Shown: positions 50,683 to 60,418, numbered from the stretch's first letter. The stretch is DNA of 64,000 nucleotides from Photobacterium aphoticum (GCF_001029435.1 NZ_LDOV01000029.1:1-64000); one strand, 5' to 3'. Translations and numbers: made by a program. The notes: a model not told the origin generated them from the sequence alone.

Positions 50683-51534
50683 ATGACGAGTCAAAAACAA
50701 CATACGTTGCTCGGCGAATGCATCGCTGAGTTCATCGGCACCGGCTTATTGATATTCTTCGGTGTAGGTTGCGTAGCAGCCATGGTCTTAGCGGGTGCTT
50801 CATTTGGCCAGTGGGAGATCAGCATCATGTGGGGCCTTGGCGTTGCCATTGCCATTTACTGTACTGCTGGTGTATCCGGCGCTCATATCAATCCCGCCGT
50901 CACTATTGCCCTTGCCCTTTTCCACGGTTTTGATAAACAAAAAGTACTGCCTTACATCGTTGCCCAACTCTTGGGTGCCTTTACCAGTGCCGCGCTGATC
51001 TACAGCCTGTACGCTAACCTGTTCAGCGACTATGAAGCGACCCACAACATTGTGCGTGGCTCAGTAGAAAGCCTAGCAACGGCGGGCATCTTCTCAACCT
51101 ACCCACACCCTGCCATCACGTTTGGCGGTGCGTTTGCGGTCGAGTTCGTGATCACTGCCGTACTGATGTTTGCCATCCTGGCCATTGGTGATGGTAAAAA
51201 CGGTGCACCACGCGGCGCGATGGGTCCGCTATTGATTGGTATTCTGATCGCCGTGATCGGTGGTGCGCTCGGTCCACTGACCGGCTTTGCGATGAACCCG
51301 GCGCGTGACTTTGGCCCGAAATTCTTCGCGTTCTTGGCGGGCTGGGGCGACATGGCCCTGACCGGCGGCAAAGACATCCCTTATATGATTGTGCCGATTC
51401 TGGCGCCAATTTTTGGTGCGGCATTTGGTGGCTGGCTATACCCGAAAGTGATCGGTTTTTACCTGCCTGGCAACAAATGCACACTGCCGAACCAGTGTGA
51501 AGAAACAGGTGAGAACGCAACGGCGAAAGCCTGA
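50683..51534 (+). CDS. glpF: Glycerol uptake facilitator
   Basis: Aquaglyceroporin of 283 residues with six membrane helices. The two NPA boxes are intact: HINPAVT at 70-72 and AMNPARD at 205-207; Asp after the second box is typical of glycerol channels. It feeds glycerol to GlpK, whose gene follows after 88 bp. Probably one glpFK transcript. Confidence 0.97.
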   Translation: MTSQKQHTLLGECIAEFIGTGLLIFFGVGCVAAMVLAGASFGQWEISIMWGLGVAIAIYCTAGVSGAHINPAVTIALALFHGFDKQKVLPYIVAQLLGAFTSAALIYSLYANLFSDYEATHNIVRGSVESLATAGIFSTYPHPAITFGGAFAVEFVITAVLMFAILAIGDGKNGAPRGAMGPLLIGILIAVIGGALGPLTGFAMNPARDFGPKFFAFLAGWGDMALTGGKDIPYMIVPILAPIFGAAFGGWLYPKVIGFYLPGNKCTLPNQCEETGENATAKA

Positions 51535-51622
51535 TCCCTGTCTTTGACACACAAACAGATACAAAAACTAGAACAAACGACTCTCTACTACCCTTATATA
51601 ATGACAATTAGAGGAAACCGTC

Positions 51623-53137
51623 ATGACTACAGAGCAAAAGTACATTGTTGCACTTGATCAGGGTACCACCAGCTCACGTGCCGTCGTGCTTGATCACAAC
51701 GCGAATATTGTGTGCTCGTCACAACGTGAATTCACCCAGATCTACCCGAAAGCGGGTTGGGTAGAACACGATCCTCTCGAAATTTACGCGACCCAGAGCT
51801 CTACCCTCGTGGAAGCTCTGGCCAAAGCCGGCATCCGCTCTGATCAGGTGGCTGCCATTGGTATCACCAACCAGCGTGAAACCACCATTGTCTGGAACAA
51901 AAATACCGGCAAACCGGTGTACAACGCGATTGTATGGCAGTGCCGCCGTACGGCTGACATCTGTGAAACCTTAAAAGCCGACGGCTTGGAAGGCTACATC
52001 CGTGACAACACTGGCCTGGTGGTTGACCCTTACTTCTCCGGTACCAAGATCAAATGGATTTTGGATAACGTTGAAGGCGCACGCGAAGAAGCGGAAGCGG
52101 GCAATCTGTTATTCGGTACGGTCGATACTTGGCTGATCTGGAAGATGACCCAAGGCCGCGTACACGTGACCGATTACACCAACGCCTCACGCACGATGGT
52201 GTTTAACATCAACACCCTACAGTGGGATGAGAAACTGCTTAAAGCGCTGGATATTCCTCTGTCCATGATGCCGGAAGTGAAGTCGTCATCAGAAGTGTAC
52301 GGCCAGACCAACATCGGGGGTAAAGGCGGGACACGTATTCCTATCGCCGGTATCGCCGGTGATCAGCAAGCGGCGCTGTTCGGCCAGATGTGTGTGGAAG
52401 CCGGTCAGGCGAAAAACACCTACGGCACAGGCTGTTTCCTCCTGATGAATACCGGTAAGGAAAAAGTGACCTCGCACAACGGCCTGCTGACCACACTGGC
52501 TTGTGGTCCGAAAGGCGAAGTGGCGTACGCACTGGAAGGCGCGGTCTTCATGGGCGGGGCGTCTATCCAATGGCTGCGTGATGAAGTGAAGCTGCTGGAT
52601 GATGCCAAAGACTCCGAATACTTTGCAGAGAAAGTCGGCAGTGCGAACGGCGTGTACGTGGTACCGGCCTTTACCGGTCTGGGCGCCCCGTACTGGGACC
52701 CGTATGCCCGTGGTGCGATTGTCGGCCTGACCCGTGGGGTGAATGCTAACCACATCATCCGTGCGACCCTGGAAAGTGTGGCTTACCAGACCCGTGACGT
52801 ACTGGATGCGATGCAGGCAGACTCGTCGATTGAACTGGCCTCGCTGCGTGTTGACGGCGGCGCGGTTGCCAACAACTTCCTGATGCAGTTCCAGTCTGAC
52901 ATTCTAAACACCGAAGTACACCGCCCTGTCGTGACGGAAGTCACCGCACTGGGTTCCGGTTACCTGGCAGGTTTGGCAGTGGGCTTCTGGGGCAGCATTG
53001 ATGAGCTCAAAGGCAAAGCGGAAATCGATCGTAAGTTCATGCCTTGTGCAGATGACGGCAAGCGTCACCGCCGCTACCGTGGCTGGAAACGTGCGGTCGA
53101 GTGCGCCAAAGGCTGGGCATTGGAAGAAGACATCTAA
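51623..53137 (+). CDS. glpK: Glycerol kinase
   Basis: FGGY-family kinase phosphorylating glycerol to sn-glycerol 3-phosphate, which traps it in the cell. 504 residues. ATP phosphate-binding [12 protein letters not shown] at the N-terminus, AWVEHDP-like ([10 protein letters not shown]) and [12 protein letters not shown] are present. AGAGGAAA precedes the ATG. The terminator after it separates it from glpX. Confidence 0.98.
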   Translation: MTTEQKYIVALDQGTTSSRAVVLDHNANIVCSSQREFTQIYPKAGWVEHDPLEIYATQSSTLVEALAKAGIRSDQVAAIGITNQRETTIVWNKNTGKPVYNAIVWQCRRTADICETLKADGLEGYIRDNTGLVVDPYFSGTKIKWILDNVEGAREEAEAGNLLFGTVDTWLIWKMTQGRVHVTDYTNASRTMVFNINTLQWDEKLLKALDIPLSMMPEVKSSSEVYGQTNIGGKGGTRIPIAGIAGDQQAALFGQMCVEAGQAKNTYGTGCFLLMNTGKEKVTSHNGLLTTLACGPKGEVAYALEGAVFMGGASIQWLRDEVKLLDDAKDSEYFAEKVGSANGVYVVPAFTGLGAPYWDPYARGAIVGLTRGVNANHIIRATLESVAYQTRDVLDAMQADSSIELASLRVDGGAVANNFLMQFQSDILNTEVHRPVVTEVTALGSGYLAGLAVGFWGSIDELKGKAEIDRKFMPCADDGKRHRRYRGWKRAVECAKGWALEEDI

Positions 53138-53192
53138 GCCCGTTTTTTCACTGCACACGACGCGCAGTGAAACATAAATACCCATAACGTGC

Positions 53193-53220
53193 TAAAGGCC
53201 TGCTGATGCAGGCCTTTTTT
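53193..53220 (+). terminator. Terminator of glpFK
   Basis: AAAGGCCTGC-TGAT-GCAGGCCTTTTTT, 56 bases after glpK. Confidence 0.9.
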
Positions 53221-53394
53221 GTACTTTTCACAGCAATATCCCCGCCTTTCCCCGCTTTCACATGACACAATCTTGTTTTAACGCAAACGTTTCACTATCA
53301 GTTGTGCTAGAATCGCCGCCAGATCGAGCGGGCAGCAGAAACGGATGTCGACCCTGTTGCCCCAAGCCCACTGATTTCTATTGTTGGAGTTCCC

Positions 53395-54402
53395 ATGAAA
53401 CGCGATTTGGCGATGGCATTTTCCCGTGTCACTGAAGGTGCTGCGCTAGCAGGTTACAAATGGCTTGGCCGTGGTGATAAAAACGCTGCTGACGGCGCAG
53501 CGGTTGAAGTCATGCGCACACTGCTAAACCAGACTGAAATTGAAGGTGAGATCGTCATCGGTGAAGGTGAGATCGATGAAGCGCCAATGCTGTACATCGG
53601 CGAGAAAGTCGGTACCGGCGGTGATGCTGTCGATATCGCAGTTGACCCGATTGAAGGTACACGCATGACTGCCATGGGCCAGAACAATGCCCTTGCGGTA
53701 CTGGCAGCGGGCGAAAAAGGCTCGTTCCTGAAAGCCCCTGACATGTACATGGAAAAACTGGTCGTGGGCCCACAAGCCAAAGGCGTGATCGATTTGGCTA
53801 AGCCTCTGACAGAAAACCTGGAAAACATCGCGGCAGCCTTGGGCAAGCCCCTATCCAGCCTAGTGGTGACCACGCTGGCAAAACCGCGTCACGACGCGAT
53901 CATTGCCGACATGCAGGCGATGGGTGTGCGTGTGTACGCATTCCCGGATGGCGACGTGGCCGCGTCTATTCTGACTTGTATGCCAGACAGCGAAGTGGAC
54001 GTAATGTACTGCATCGGTGGCGCGCCGGAAGGTGTGGTGTCTGCGGCCGCGATCCGCGCACTGGGTGGCGACATGCACGGCCGTCTGCTGCCACGTCATG
54101 ACGTGAAAGGCGACAACGAAGAAAACCGCCGCTTGGGTCAGATTGAAATCGACCGCTGCCACGAAATGGGCATCGAGCCGAATACCGTGCTGCGCATGGA
54201 AGACATGGCGAAGAGCGATAACGTGATTTTTGCCGGTACCGGGATCACCAAAGGTGATCTGCTGGATGGCATCCACCGCCAGGGCAACATCGCAACCACC
54301 GAAACCCTGCTGATCCGTGGTAAGTGCCGCACGATCCGTCGCATCAAGTCGACCCACTACCTGGATCGCAAAGACCCAGCGATTGTCGGCCACATCCTGT
54401 AA
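53395..54402 (+). CDS. glpX: Fructose-1,6-bisphosphatase class II
   Basis: Gluconeogenic phosphatase, 335 residues. Metal-binding sequences GEGEIDEAPML and VDPIEGTRMT are intact, as is IGGAPEGVVSAAA. TTGGAG precedes the start. It lies 257 bp after glpK with its own promoter space; carbon from glycerol passes through this enzyme towards sugars. Confidence 0.97.
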   Translation: MKRDLAMAFSRVTEGAALAGYKWLGRGDKNAADGAAVEVMRTLLNQTEIEGEIVIGEGEIDEAPMLYIGEKVGTGGDAVDIAVDPIEGTRMTAMGQNNALAVLAAGEKGSFLKAPDMYMEKLVVGPQAKGVIDLAKPLTENLENIAAALGKPLSSLVVTTLAKPRHDAIIADMQAMGVRVYAFPDGDVAASILTCMPDSEVDVMYCIGGAPEGVVSAAAIRALGGDMHGRLLPRHDVKGDNEENRRLGQIEIDRCHEMGIEPNTVLRMEDMAKSDNVIFAGTGITKGDLLDGIHRQGNIATTETLLIRGKCRTIRRIKSTHYLDRKDPAIVGHIL

Positions 54403-54799
54403 AGCCAACGGCTGAACAGCCGATCATCATCTCTGAACAGGCGTCCCTCAGGACGCCTGTTTTTTTATGCTTCCTCAGTCTTCCGCCAGCCCCGCAGTTT
54501 ATGCGTTAGGATCAGACAGCGTCGTCCGTTTCGCCCTCCTCTTCACACTCCTCCTTGCATGGATTCGCGCGCTTGTCCGTGACTTTTTATTCGGCTCACG
54601 CTCCCCTTCTTTTCCCTCACCGTGATCGTCCCCCTCTCCGAACGCGTTTTGTAAAGTAGTTGCTTTATTTAGCCAGCTCGCTACATAATGAATAAAGAAC
54701 GGTGATTTTTTCCACAATCACTGACGTCATCATCGCAAGCACCATACCGAGCAGACGCACCATGTTACGCAGCACAACAAAGTACACAGAGAAGGCTAC
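54403..54799. other. glpX to sufR-like gene intergenic region
   Basis: 397 bp holding the glpX terminator and, presumably, the promoter of the Fe-S regulator gene. A pyrimidine-rich stretch runs from about 54525 to 54640. I see no gene or clear operator. Confidence 0.5.
54436..54467 (+). terminator. Terminator of glpX
   Basis: AACAGGCGTCC-CTCA-GGACGCCTGTTTTTTTA, 33 bases after glpX. Confidence 0.9.
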
Positions 54800-55417
54800 A
54801 TGAAGACCATTGACCGCATCCTTTATCAACTTAAGCGCGAAGGGCCACAAACCGCCAAACGCTTAGCCGAAACCTTCCAGCTCACCAGCATGGGGGTACG
54901 TCAGCACCTGCAAGGGCTGGAAGCTGACGGTCTGGTCAGTTTTGAGGATGTGAAAGTCAAAGTGGGTCGTCCGACCCGTCATTGGTTTCTCACCAAAGCG
55001 GGGCACAATCAGTTCGCCAACCGCCATGACGATTTGTTGGTGCAGACCTTAGATTCAGTCGAAACCTTGTTTGGCAAAGACGGCCTGCAACAAGTGATTG
55101 CCCGCCGGGAAGCCAACACCCTGGCTCACTATCAAGACAAGCTGGCGGAAGCGGCAAATTTAGAAGAAAAACTGCAGATCCTGACTACACTCAGGGAGCA
55201 GGAAGGTTATATGGCAAACTACCAACCACACGGCGACGGGTTCCTTTTTGTGGAGAACCATTGCCCGATTTGCCACGCCGCCCACCGCTGCCCATCACTC
55301 TGCCAATCAGAACTCACGGTCTTCCAGCAACTGCTGGGCGAGGAGTATCACATTGAACGCAAGGAACACATTATCGCTGGAGAAAGGCGCTGTGCGTATC
55401 GAATAATAAAAGCATAA
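54800..55417 (+). CDS. SufR-like (COG2345) Fe-S transcriptional regulator
   Basis: 205 residues. The N-terminal winged helix (AKRLAETFQLTSMGVRQHL) is of the DeoR/ArsR type. The C-terminus has a Cys-rich set: Cys155 and Cys158 (HCPICH), Cys164, Cys168 and Cys198 (GERRCAYRI), in the pattern of the cyanobacterial Fe-S repressor SufR. A [4Fe-4S] sensor is therefore likely. It starts with ATG after GAGAAGG. The fpr gene begins 13 bp downstream, so it probably controls an electron-transfer gene in its own operon. Confidence 0.85.
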   Translation: MKTIDRILYQLKREGPQTAKRLAETFQLTSMGVRQHLQGLEADGLVSFEDVKVKVGRPTRHWFLTKAGHNQFANRHDDLLVQTLDSVETLFGKDGLQQVIARREANTLAHYQDKLAEAANLEEKLQILTTLREQEGYMANYQPHGDGFLFVENHCPICHAAHRCPSLCQSELTVFQQLLGEEYHIERKEHIIAGERRCAYRIIKA

Positions 55418-55430
55418 CGAGGAGAGCATT

Positions 55431-56174
55431 ATGGCTGACTGGATTCCCGCTAAGGTGATCACCAACCGACACTGGAACCACGATTTATTTAGTCTTGTCC
55501 TAGAGGCCAACATCGAGCCGTTTAAGGCAGGCCAGTTCACCAAACTGGGGCTGGAAATCGACGGAAAAATGATCCAGCGCGCCTATTCGTTTGTGAACCC
55601 GCCATCGAGCAATCAGATTGAAATCTATGCCACCCGTGTGGCCGATGGCCTGCTCTCCCCCCGTCTGCATGCGCTGGAAGCCGGCGATGAGGTCTTCATC
55701 TCTGCCCGTGCCAACGGCTATTTTACCTTAAATGAAATCCCGGACAGCGATCACCTCTGGCTGCTGGCCACCGGCACCGCCATTGGTCCGTATCTGTCCA
55801 TTCTGCGCGAGCCCACCGTGTGGAAGCGCTTTCGTAAAGTCATCCTCAGCCACGCGGTGCGCTTCTCGGCCGATCTCAGCTATCAGGCTGAAATCAATCA
55901 ACTGAAAGAACGCTATCCGGACCAACTGATCGTCCAGCCCTTTGTCAGCCGTGAACCCGCGCCACCGGCGTTGCCCGGCCGCATTCCTCAAGCCATTGCC
56001 GATGGCATGCTCGAGCGTCATGTCGGCCTGACACTGGATCCTGAACACAGCCAGCTCATGCTCTGCGGTAACCCGGAGATGGTGAAAGATACCCGCGCGG
56101 CACTGGAAGCCAGGGGCTTTCGCAAAAATCTGCGCCGCCAGCCCGGCCACATTACCATGGAGCATTACTGGTAA
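55431..56174 (+). CDS. fpr: Ferredoxin/flavodoxin-NADP reductase
   Basis: FAD enzyme passing electrons between NADPH and ferredoxin or flavodoxin; 247 residues like E. coli Fpr. FAD-binding RAYSFVNPPSS near residue 45, NADP-binding LLATGTAIGPYLSIL near 110 and the C-terminal aromatic MEHYW are typical. GAGGAGAG precedes the ATG. Cotranscribed with the SufR-like regulator and followed by DUF3135. Confidence 0.95.
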   Translation: MADWIPAKVITNRHWNHDLFSLVLEANIEPFKAGQFTKLGLEIDGKMIQRAYSFVNPPSSNQIEIYATRVADGLLSPRLHALEAGDEVFISARANGYFTLNEIPDSDHLWLLATGTAIGPYLSILREPTVWKRFRKVILSHAVRFSADLSYQAEINQLKERYPDQLIVQPFVSREPAPPALPGRIPQAIADGMLERHVGLTLDPEHSQLMLCGNPEMVKDTRAALEARGFRKNLRRQPGHITMEHYW

Positions 56175-56239
56175 GTCTGAGCCGTCAGGCCCAACGTCTA
56201 GACTACATTCAGGGACACCACGAAAAAGAGGGACACACA

Positions 56240-56608
56240 ATGGATGATTTGCCCGATTTTGATACCTTGAAACAACTGGCTAACGACGATCCTGAGGCAC
56301 TGGAAGCCTTACGCCTGCGCATGAGTGAAGCCATCATCGCCAACGCCAGCGACGCCATGAAGCCGCGCCTGCAGGCGCAACTGAGCCACATCAATCACGT
56401 GATCGCCCGTGGTCGAAACCCGAACCATACCAACATGCTGCTGATGAGCGAACTTCAGCAGCAGCTCAAGCGCTTTGCCCTGGCGGTAACCACACCTGAA
56501 GCCCTCACGGCTGAGCAGGCGACCGTCCATCCGTTTGTGCGGCCGACCAAAGACGTCGACTCTTCGAACCAGTCACCAGATAAAGGCTCATTACTTGATG
56601 AAGACTAG
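56240..56608 (+). CDS. DUF3135 family protein
   Basis: A 122-residue, mostly helical acidic protein (LPDFDTLKQLANDDPEALE) of the DUF3135 family found in vibrios. No catalytic motif or membrane segment is visible. AGAGGGA precedes the ATG; it lies 65 bp after fpr on the same strand. Function unknown. Confidence 0.8.
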   Translation: MDDLPDFDTLKQLANDDPEALEALRLRMSEAIIANASDAMKPRLQAQLSHINHVIARGRNPNHTNMLLMSELQQQLKRFALAVTTPEALTAEQATVHPFVRPTKDVDSSNQSPDKGSLLDED

Positions 56609-56625
56609 CGCCGATACAGGCTAGC

Positions 56626-56973
56626 TCACTGACTGATCTTCATGAAGCAGTCCCGATCCATATCGCGTATGTCCACCGTCAGGCTTGTCACGGCGGTGGC
56701 ATGCTGTTCCAATACCACCATCAGTGCGCGGGACAACTCGCGCTTAACCGCCGGCTCACGCCCGTCCAGCAGGCTCAGTTGCACATGGATGAAGGTGTCG
56801 ATATCCGCCCCTTCGCCCACGAGCCACGTCTGGCATGGGTAGCTGCGTGATTTCACCGTGTCCGGCACAAACACCCCGCTGTCTAACAGCACTTGATGCA
56901 AGTCTGCCAGCAAGCCGGGGATATTGACCCGCTCTGCCACGGGTTCGGCGTATTCCATCACTAAATTAGGCAT
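56626..56973 (-). CDS. 5-carboxymethyl-2-hydroxymuconate isomerase-like tautomerase
   Basis: 115 residues, PF02962 (CHMI) family. The catalytic N-terminal Pro of the tautomerase superfamily is present as Pro2 in MPNLVMEYAE; an upstream ATG that would bury Pro2 is rejected, and GGGAGA supports the chosen start. E. coli HpaF acts in 4-hydroxyphenylacetate breakdown, but no other hpa gene is here, so a stand-alone tautomerase is likely. Confidence 0.85.
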   Translation of the reverse strand: MPNLVMEYAEPVAERVNIPGLLADLHQVLLDSGVFVPDTVKSRSYPCQTWLVGEGADIDTFIHVQLSLLDGREPAVKRELSRALMVVLEQHATAVTSLTVDIRDMDRDCFMKISQ

Positions 56974-57362
56974 TATCACATTCTCCCTGTGTACCGTTAT
57001 CATTTGTTATATCGGTTATTTTCCTGTCTCGCCCTACAGTAGCGAAGATTCGTCCGGCAGAGCAAAACCCGCGTGTCATTTTCCTGCCTATGTCACCCAA
57101 TTTGCCAATGAGGATAACCACCTCACCGATCCGCGATGGTATTTCCCTACCCACTCATGGAAAATAATTCCCCGCAGCGGTTCACTTTTTGCGATGAAAA
57201 AGGTACAACCAGACAGAGAAATGATTTCGGACAGTAAATTAACTTCCAAAATTGTTATATAGTTACGGCGATACTTCACAGCATAGCGATCTGGCGGCGA
57301 TTCGCAGCACGCTACGCTATTAGGTATCCACTTATTACATCAAATTGATTTGGAGAAAAGCT
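56974..57362. other. CHMI-tpiA divergent intergenic region
   Basis: 389 bp. It should contain the promoters of both the CHMI-like gene and tpiA. A 112-codon ORF across it shows no family resemblance and overlaps the CHMI start, so it is not called. No operator is recognisable. Confidence 0.5.
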
Positions 57363-58133
57363 ATGCGCCATCCTGTGGTTATGGGTAACTGGAAGCTAAA
57401 CGGCAGCAAGGAAATGGTATCTAACCTAATTAAAGGTCTGGATGCAGAATTGAAAGGTGTAGAAGGTGTAGACGTAGCAATCGCGCCACCAGCAATGTAC
57501 CTGGATCTTGCTGAGCAGCTAATCGGTAAAGCGGAAAGCAAAATCATCCTTGGTGCACAGAACGTTGACGTTAACGCAAACGGCGCGTTCACTGGTGACA
57601 TCTCTCCAGTAATGCTAAAAGATTTCGGCGCAAGCCACATCATCATCGGCCACTCTGAGCGTCGTGACTACCACAACGAATCAGACGAATTCGTTGCGAA
57701 GAAATTTGCATTCCTAAAAGAACACGGCCTAACACCTGTACTATGTATCGGTGAGTCAGAAGCACAAAACGAAGCGGGCGAAACCGTTGCAGTTTGTGCA
57801 CGTCAAATTGACGCTGTGATCAACCTACTAGGCGTTGAAGCCCTAAACGGCGCAATCATCGCTTACGAACCAATCTGGGCGATCGGTACAGGTAAAGCAG
57901 CAACCGCTGACGATGCACAGCGCATCCACGCAGCAATCCGCGCACACATCGCAGAGAAGAGCGAAGACGTGGCGAAGAACGTTGTGATCCAGTACGGCGG
58001 TTCTGTTAAGCCAGAAAACGCAGCTGCATACTTCGCACAGCCAGACATCGATGGCGCGCTAGTAGGCGGCGCTGCACTAGACGCAGCAAGCTTCGCAGCA
58101 ATCGCTAAAGCAGCCGCTGAAGCGAAAAAATAA
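57363..58133 (+). CDS. tpiA: Triosephosphate isomerase
   Basis: TIM-barrel glycolytic enzyme, 256 residues. Active-site Asn9 and Lys11 (GNWKLNG), His97 (IIGHSERR) and Glu169 ([11 protein letters not shown]) are intact. [10 protein letters not shown] with GGAGAA upstream sets the start. Leucine codons are strikingly CTA-rich compared with neighbours, as in crp and prx. Confidence 0.98.
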   Translation: MRHPVVMGNWKLNGSKEMVSNLIKGLDAELKGVEGVDVAIAPPAMYLDLAEQLIGKAESKIILGAQNVDVNANGAFTGDISPVMLKDFGASHIIIGHSERRDYHNESDEFVAKKFAFLKEHGLTPVLCIGESEAQNEAGETVAVCARQIDAVINLLGVEALNGAIIAYEPIWAIGTGKAATADDAQRIHAAIRAHIAEKSEDVAKNVVIQYGGSVKPENAAAYFAQPDIDGALVGGAALDAASFAAIAKAAAEAKK

Positions 58134-58158
58134 TCATCATTACTGATGGTCATTGAAG

Positions 58159-58185
58159 AAGGTCACCCTCGGGTGGCCTTTTTTG
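58159..58185 (+). terminator. Terminator of tpiA
   Basis: AAGGTCACC-CTC-GGGTGGCCTTTTTT (one wobble), 26 bases after tpiA. Confidence 0.85.
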
Positions 58186-58210
58186 TACCTGTGATTTCAT
58201 GCGGGTCCCT

Positions 58211-58246
58211 ATCGCAGGCGCAAAAAAAATCGCAGGCACAAAAAAG
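58211..58246. repeat. 18-bp tandem duplication beside pfkA terminator
   Basis: ATCGCAGGCGCAAAAAAA is followed directly by ATCGCAGGCACAAAAAAG, two units differing at two positions. Confidence 0.85.
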
Positions 58247-58270
58247 CCGACATGACGTCGGCTTTTCTTT
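58239..58270 (-). terminator. Terminator of pfkA
   Basis: On the minus strand AAAAGCCGACGT-CAT-GTCGGCTTTTTT, 24 bases after the pfkA stop. Confidence 0.9.
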
Positions 58271-58293
58271 CAATGCTATCTTGGCCTAATGGC

Positions 58294-59256
58294 TTAGAAT
58301 AGTTTTTCAGCCAGCGTGTAAAGCTCTGTACGCACTGGACGACGCATGTTTTCAATCGCGTCGATAATGTCGTGGTGAACCATCTGCTCGTTCTGGATAC
58401 CCACACAGCGACCGCCGTGGCCTTCCATCAGTAGCTCAACCGCGTAAGCACCCATGCGAGACGCTAGGATACGGTCGAAAGCCGTTGGCTGACCACCACG
58501 CTGGATGTGGCCCAGTACCGTTGCACGGGTTTCACGGCCAGTTTGGTCTTCGATGTACTTCGCCAGCTCGTTCACGTCAGTCATCAGCTCAGTGATCGCG
58601 ATGATCGCGTGCTTCTTACCTTTGTCGATCCCTTCCTTGATTTTCTCAAGCAAGTTTTCTTTGTTCAGGCCGGTTTCTGGCGTGATGATGTACTCACAAC
58701 CACCCGCAATCGCAGACATCAGGGTCAAATCGCCACAGTGGCGGCCCATCACTTCAACGATAGAAATACGCTGGTGAGAAGAAGACGTGTCACGTAGGCG
58801 GTCAATCGCATCGATAACCGTATTCATCGCCGTCAGGTAACCGATTGTGTAATCTGTGCCTGCAACGTCGTTGTCGATCGTGCCTGGCAGACCGATACAT
58901 GGGTAACCCATTTCAGTCAGCTTCTTCGCACCCATGTAAGAGCCGTCACCGCCGATCACAACCAGCGCGTCAATGCCGTGCAGCTTCAGGTTTTCAATCG
59001 CCTGCTCACGCACGTGCTCTTCTTTGAACTCAGGAAAACGAGCAGAACCTAGGAAAGTACCACCTTTGTTGATCACATCAGACACGCTCTTGCGGTCCAA
59101 TTTCTCAATACGGTTCTGATGCAGGCCTTGGTAGCCGTCGTAAATACCGTAAACTTCTAGGCCTTCAGACAGTGCCATACGCACAACACCGCGCACTGCC
59201 GCGTTCATACCAGGTGCGTCACCACCACTGGTCAATACACCAATCTTCTTAATCAT
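58294..59256 (-). CDS. pfkA: ATP-dependent 6-phosphofructokinase
   Basis: Committed step of glycolysis, 320 residues as in E. coli. ATP-binding [15 protein letters not shown] at the N-terminus, GGDGSYMGA near residue 102 and the catalytic Asp in [14 protein letters not shown] near 127. Effector-site arginines RGG and RLR-like segments are present. GAGGG precedes the start. Convergent with tpiA. Confidence 0.98.
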   Translation of the reverse strand: MIKKIGVLTSGGDAPGMNAAVRGVVRMALSEGLEVYGIYDGYQGLHQNRIEKLDRKSVSDVINKGGTFLGSARFPEFKEEHVREQAIENLKLHGIDALVVIGGDGSYMGAKKLTEMGYPCIGLPGTIDNDVAGTDYTIGYLTAMNTVIDAIDRLRDTSSSHQRISIVEVMGRHCGDLTLMSAIAGGCEYIITPETGLNKENLLEKIKEGIDKGKKHAIIAITELMTDVNELAKYIEDQTGRETRATVLGHIQRGGQPTAFDRILASRMGAYAVELLMEGHGGRCVGIQNEQMVHHDIIDAIENMRRPVRTELYTLAEKLF

Positions 59257-59824
59257 GGTTACCCTCTGACGTTGGGAATTGAAAATTCAAATCCGACACA
59301 GGTTGCCAAGGTTCCCCACTTGGCGCCACAAACCGAACGAGCGGCCTGTGCCCGTGTGTAAACTGTAACTTTCCTACTAATGTAGGAGTATTACAATTTT
59401 GATAAAAAATTTTGTTGATTCACATCACGATCACCTGCGACTACCTCGGTAGCACACGCATTCCTCGCCGCTGTCTGACCCGCGATGTCATCGAAATAGT
59501 AAACGACTGGCGAATACCGGTCTTGTGGGCAGCGGAGGCCATGCTCAACGCTACTGTAACAAGTATATATCGTGGTACTCGCGCCTCCAGTTAGGCAGAG
59601 TAAAGAGGGGGATAACCTTGGGCGACACTGGCTTCATCCTTGATAATCACGCCTGATTGACTGCACTGACTGGGCAATAGGCCGCAGTATAGCTTTTTTA
59701 GGATGAAAATTAATAACAAAATCACCTAGGTTGGGTGATTTGTTACCCATTATCTCGATAAATTAACAAAAAAAAGCCGCCATAAAGTGTGGCGGCTATC
59801 ACGCAGTCTGGGAAAAAAACCGGT
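59257..59824. other. pfkA-cpxP intergenic region
   Basis: 568 bp with the pfkA promoter on its left and the cpxP terminator on its right. At 59719-59741 AAATCACC / GGTGATTT forms an 8-bp stem, T-rich beyond it on the minus strand. E. coli has fieF here; I see no FieF-like sequence. The 60-codon ORF at 59412 is not credible. Confidence 0.6.
59768..59799 (-). terminator. Terminator of cpxP
   Basis: On the minus strand ATAGCCGCCAC-ACTTTA-TGGCGGCTTTTTTTT; the cpxP 3'UTR is about 57 bases long. Confidence 0.9.
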
Positions 59825-60313
59825 TTAGTTACCGTGTTTTTCGGCCATTTTCGCCTGGCATTTTTCCATACGCTCGGCTTTGAGCTCCTGGTATTTGGTC
59901 TTCTGCTCAGGAGTTAAGATCTGCATCATGGCATGGCGCTGTTTCATCATCGCCACACGACGGTCAATCTGCTGCTCACTCATTGTCTCAGCCAGCGCAC
60001 GCACAGCCGCTTCGTCAAAGTTGTCGGCTAATACCAATTGCTGCATTTTCTGGTGCTGGGCCTGCATCTCGCTGCGGTGCGCGGCAAACTCACTGTGCAT
60101 CGCTTCACGGTTAGCTTTACGCAGGGTCTTCATTTCGTCTTTCTGGGCGTCGGTTAAATCCAAGGCGCGGAACATGCCGCGATCATCCATGCCACAGCCG
60201 TGCTTACCGCCGTCTTTGTGGTGTTTACCACCGCCGTAAGCCAATGCAGACGCTGAGCCTAGCGCCAGCGGCAGTGCGATCACAAGGGCCAATGTTTTTT
60301 TCAATGAAGTCAT
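59825..60313 (-). CDS. cpxP: Periplasmic CpxP/Spy-family stress protein
   Basis: 162 residues with a signal peptide (about 1-26, LALVIALPLALGSASALA). Two LTxxQ motifs (LTDAQKDEM near residue 53, LTPEQKTKY near 133) define the CpxP/Spy family, a helical chaperone and a negative modulator of CpxA. A His/Gly/Lys-rich stretch follows the signal. Divergent from cpxRA with a CpxR box between. CpxP and Spy are alike; context favours CpxP. Confidence 0.9.
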   Translation of the reverse strand: MTSLKKTLALVIALPLALGSASALAYGGGKHHKDGGKHGCGMDDRGMFRALDLTDAQKDEMKTLRKANREAMHSEFAAHRSEMQAQHQKMQQLVLADNFDEAAVRALAETMSEQQIDRRVAMMKQRHAMMQILTPEQKTKYQELKAERMEKCQAKMAEKHGN

Positions 60314-60403
60314 GCTATTCGTCTCCAGGGTTGCTATCTCAGTGGAACGTCTTGGGTATGGAGTAAGCTTACCCGCTGCAAGGTAAAGGGCTGTCGAGAG
60401 AAC

Positions 60404-60418
60404 GTAAAATAGCGTAAA
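60404..60418. promoter_or_regulatory. CpxR box between cpxP and cpxR
   Basis: GTAAA-ATAGC-GTAAA is a perfect match to the CpxR consensus GTAAA-N5-GTAAA. A single extra GTAAA lies at 60383. It suits activation of both cpxP and cpxRA. Confidence 0.9.

Noticed and set aside
56924-57262. 112-codon ORF between the CHMI-like gene and tpiA
   Set aside because: Overlaps the CHMI start in antisense and has no protein-like features.
59412-59594. 60-codon ORF between pfkA and cpxP, possible fieF remnant
   Set aside because: No FieF-like membrane segments or Asp/His motifs; too short to support a pseudogene.
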